Assembly (NCBI GenBank): GCA_000310025.1
Contig: FN649727.1
Coordinates: 4,683,825-4,719,840 of the forward strand
Direction of reading: 5' to 3'
DNA: 36,016 nucleotides
From: Ectocarpus siliculosus
Taxonomy: Eukaryota > Sar > Phaeophyceae > Ectocarpales > Ectocarpaceae
The first letter of the stretch is position 1; each line of letters starts with the position of its first letter. Position numbers and translations under genes: made by a program. A model generated the notes under the pieces. That model was given only the letters and a program-made list of their open reading frames with translations, had not been told where the DNA came from and made no database searches. Positions 33,481-36,016 of this stretch are shown piece after piece.

Positions 33481-35196
33481 ATATAGGATGTAGGGTGGGG
33501 GGCGCCGTAGACGGGAAAAATCTTTGTGATGTAGGGGAGGCGTAGTTTTTTAAGTTTGCTTTTTGTCTTTCACCTGGGATGTGTACACGTTCCTTTTGCA
33601 GCATCACGAAGGGTGTAATCGTTGACAGTAGCCCTGTTAAGAGGGGACTGTGCCAACTCTACATGACTGAATAGAGCGCAGGGTGTCCAACTGAGGAGAG
33701 GTCTGAGGGGGGGGGCAACAGACCCAATCAAGATGAAAAACAGATGGGTGTGTTTTGGCGCTGGCCTCCGCTGATGGTCTAGCAGCGGGTGGGTGTACTC
33801 AAGGCATGTAATCTAGTGCGCCATTTGTGGCAAAATGAGCGCGCTGTGATGTTATAGTTGTCGTATAGTGGTACACGTTTTCGCCTTTGGATCGGGAAGA
33901 CAACAGTCAGGATCCCTGCGGGCAGACACTGCTTGCTCGCGGAGTCCAGAACCGCTTCCAATGTCATCGCTTGTCTGTGCATTTTTTTTTGTTTAGATGA
34001 AACAATCGTGTACACGCCGTTCATCTTGCGAACAAAGCTAAATAAGCTGCACACTCGCACGGAAGGATTTCTTCAGACACTGTTGAAGCATGCACGCGCA
34101 CCTTCCACATATATATCTGTGGCGTTTCCCTTTTTTTCGCCGAGGTTGCAAGAAAGAGCGTGCACCGTCCTTCGTCGCCTGGTCGCCAAACCATCGCTTT
34201 CTCGGTCCCTTCTTGGGGGCAAAACCATGACGTCCCTTGACTCTACACGACGCAACGCAAACAGGGCCAACTGCGTGGCGGCGGCTCCAAAGCAAAACGG
34301 AGCCGCCTCTACACAACTTCAACCCTGTAGACTAAAAAAACATGCTGTGCGTAAACATTTCGTACATTTCCATTTGCTTGGGAAAGTAAAAACACTAGAA
34401 AAACAAACGTCATAGCGGGGTGGCGTGCTCTTCGGGCGGCCGGTGGGGTGTATGGTACACAACAAGCGAAGACGCGCGTTCGGTCCACCAACAAAAACAA
34501 TTGCAGCCTGTTCTGCTGTACGCGCGCGTCAAACACGTTTCGGTGTGTGCTCCTCTCTACAGGGAGAAACCAAAAAAAGTAGGGTCAAGAACAACGACAA
34601 AAGGTATACCTGGATGCAAGCAGCGAGCGGTGGGTGCTCCGCCCGTCTTTCGATCATCCACAACCGGCAGAGTGCCTTCTGCCTGCCCCCTCCCCCCGCC
34701 ACCTCTCCTTCTTAGCCCTATAGCCCATTCCCACCCCAGGCTACAGTAGTAGGTCGTTCTTCTTTGCAAAGGGTCGTGTATCGTCAGCTCAAAAGCTTGC
34801 AATAGGATTACCCCTACATCATGAACGGAGAAATAATCTCCACGCGCTCCCCGTGCTGATGGGCCGTTCATACCCCCCCCCGTCGGTCACAGCAGTACAT
34901 CTATAAGTGGTCTCCGTCGATACCTGTGTTTCACGGAACGTAGGGGGCAGGGGGGTGGGAGAGGGGACGTGTTGCACGGACAGGAGGGGGAAGGGGGGAG
35001 GGCGACGGGAAGTCACGATTCGAGAAAGCGATGGCGGACACTTGCCAAGCAACGGTGGCACAAGGGCGGAAAACAACCCTCTCAAGTCATCGGCTTTTCT
35101 GTCCCTCCGCGAGCAATTTGTCTACCACTTCAATTGGTCTTGATGCCATGTCTCCACACAACGTTTCTTTATGTACAAGAGTACCGGTACAGCGGT
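33481..35196. other. Region between membrane-protein gene and FtsZ exon
   Basis: Convergent 3' flanks. The last FtsZ exon or exons should lie somewhere here or in the repeats to the right, but the C-terminal tail of FtsZ is variable and I could not identify it. No other convincing gene was seen. Confidence 0.45.
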
Positions 35197-35228
35197 CACC
35201 CCCACGTTTTCAAGGATACCCATGGTTT

Positions 35229-35652
35229 TTCTCTAAAAAAAATGTCCTTCAACGCGGGGAAGCGTTCTTGCACTTGTACCCCCCACCATGTTGTTCTTAC
35301 ATTCTGCGGGGCACCATGTTTCTCAAAACAATGATGTCCACGAAGCGGGAAAGCGGTACCCCTAAAGAGGGGAGGACTGTACTTGACAGTTTTCGTTTTT
35401 GTCCCCGCAGGCACCATGATTCTCAAAACAATGATGTCCACAAAGCGGGAAAGCGGTATCCCTAAAGCGGAGACGACTGTACTTGACAGTTTCGTTTTTG
35501 TCCCCCTCTCTTAGGACACCCCTTGGCCTTCCTCCAAAAAACAAAATCATTCAAGCGGTCATCTTGTACCCCCCTATTGCCCTTGTATTCTGCTGGGCAC
35601 CATGTTTCTGGAAACAACGGTGTCCACAAACGCGGGGACGACTTTACGTGAC
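35229..35652. repeat. 100-base tandem repeats beside FtsZ exon
   Basis: Two full units start gcaccatg at 35311 and 35411, an exact 100-base period, and share catgNttctcaaaacaatga, aagcgggaaagcggta and tgtacttgacagtt. A shorter diverged unit starts at 35597. Weaker related sequence (cttgtacccccc...ttctgc-ggg) precedes both the first full unit and the short unit. The array lies just downstream of the FtsZ exon, so in its next intron or 3' region. Confidence 0.85.
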
Positions 35653-35705
35653 TACAGCAGCAGTAGCTTCGCTGTCTTTTCCTCTCTCGCGGAGCGCGCG
35701 CTCAC

Positions 35706-35883
35706 CCGTGGCCACCACCGACACGCGCATGGCGCCGTTGAGCCCGGAGTCGTAGGTAGACCCCACGATGATGTTGGCCGAGCTGTCGTCCACCTCGTCG
35801 GTGACCCTGGAAGCTGCCTCGTCCACCTCGAACAGGGTCAGGTCCTCGCCGCCGGTGATGTTCACCAGGAGACCCTTAGCCGT
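35706..35883 (-). CDS. ftsZ: FtsZ, mitochondrial (alphaproteobacterial) type, one exon
   Basis: FtsZ is the tubulin-like GTPase that forms the division ring on the inside of the dividing organelle. This exon begins after a gaggcag acceptor (phase 0) and ends at a gtgagc donor (phase 1): 59 codons plus one base. It covers part of the C-terminal domain. Landmarks are [43 protein letters not shown] and [30 protein letters not shown] is the pattern of alphaproteobacterial and mitochondrial FtsZ; cyanobacterial and plastid FtsZ reads closer to FNITGG-DLTLHEVN. The GTP-binding N-terminal domain lies beyond the right edge. The short C-terminal tail was not located. Confidence 0.88.
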
Positions 35884-35954
35884 CTGCCTCGTGGGTGTGT
35901 GTACGTTGCACCGCACCACGCGAGGAGTGATAGAGGAGAGGAAGGAGAAATTTC

Positions 35955-35976
35955 GGGGGGGGGGGGGGGGGGGGGG
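35955..35976. repeat. Poly-G run
   Basis: Twenty-two G bases in the FtsZ intron, 40 bases from the right edge. On the coding strand this is a poly-C tract. Confidence 0.9.
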
Positions 35977-36016
35977 CGGGATGCTCCTCTATGAGGAGGG
36001 CCTGCGTTTTCCTCTC

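Noticed and set aside
35981-36016. Possible next FtsZ exon at the right edge
   Set aside because: Translation of the minus strand here does not match the FtsZ sequence expected before [11 protein letters not shown]; the stretch is probably intron.

Overview
This window is nuclear DNA from an intron-rich eukaryote, most likely a photosynthetic stramenopile and probably a brown alga of the Ectocarpus type. That assignment is inference. The reasons are small exons joined by GT-AG introns, many microsatellites and homopolymer runs, an axonemal dynein light chain (a flagellated cell), a mitochondrial-type FtsZ (kept by algae and protists, absent from animals and fungi), and a pyruvate dehydrogenase kinase whose ends resemble the plant enzyme. 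Most genes had to be rebuilt exon by exon. A junction was accepted when splice sites, reading phase and family alignment all agreed.

Layout, left to right. 379-5871 (minus): a Rho guanine-nucleotide exchange factor with a DH domain followed by the start of a PH domain; both gene ends are unresolved. 5872-10865: gene-poor, with microsatellites, a GGAACG-rich cluster, a decayed repeat or ORF relic and a dispersed repeat. 10866-11761 (minus): a small two-exon cysteine-rich protein of an uncharacterised eukaryotic family. 13775-21787 (plus): mitochondrial pyruvate dehydrogenase kinase, rebuilt as 10 exons and 485 residues. Its first intron holds two TA-flanked inverted-repeat elements and a probable MULE transposase relic. 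22696-25391 (plus): axonemal dynein light chain 1, 5 exons and 192 residues, with a large foldback in its last intron. 26410-28705 (minus): an RsmJ-type 16S rRNA methyltransferase, 3 exons and 523 residues, with a long serine-rich leader. 29130-33480 (plus): an unrecognised multi-pass membrane protein, 9 exons and 343 residues, with a pogo-like MITE in one intron. 35706-35883 (minus): one exon from the C-terminal part of mitochondrial FtsZ; the gene continues beyond the right edge.

The genes do not form an operon or pathway. Three have a plausible organelle role: PDK controls the mitochondrial pyruvate dehydrogenase complex, FtsZ divides the mitochondrion, and the RsmJ homologue would modify organelle small-subunit rRNA. 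The other recognised genes concern cell polarity (RhoGEF) and flagellar motility (LC1). The most notable points are the bacterial-type RsmJ and FtsZ genes in one nuclear neighbourhood, the uncharacterised membrane and cysteine-rich proteins, a GC-AG intron in PDK, and a partial duplication of a RhoGEF exon with its splice donor. I found no tRNA, rRNA or CRISPR array, and no convincing previously undescribed multi-gene system.
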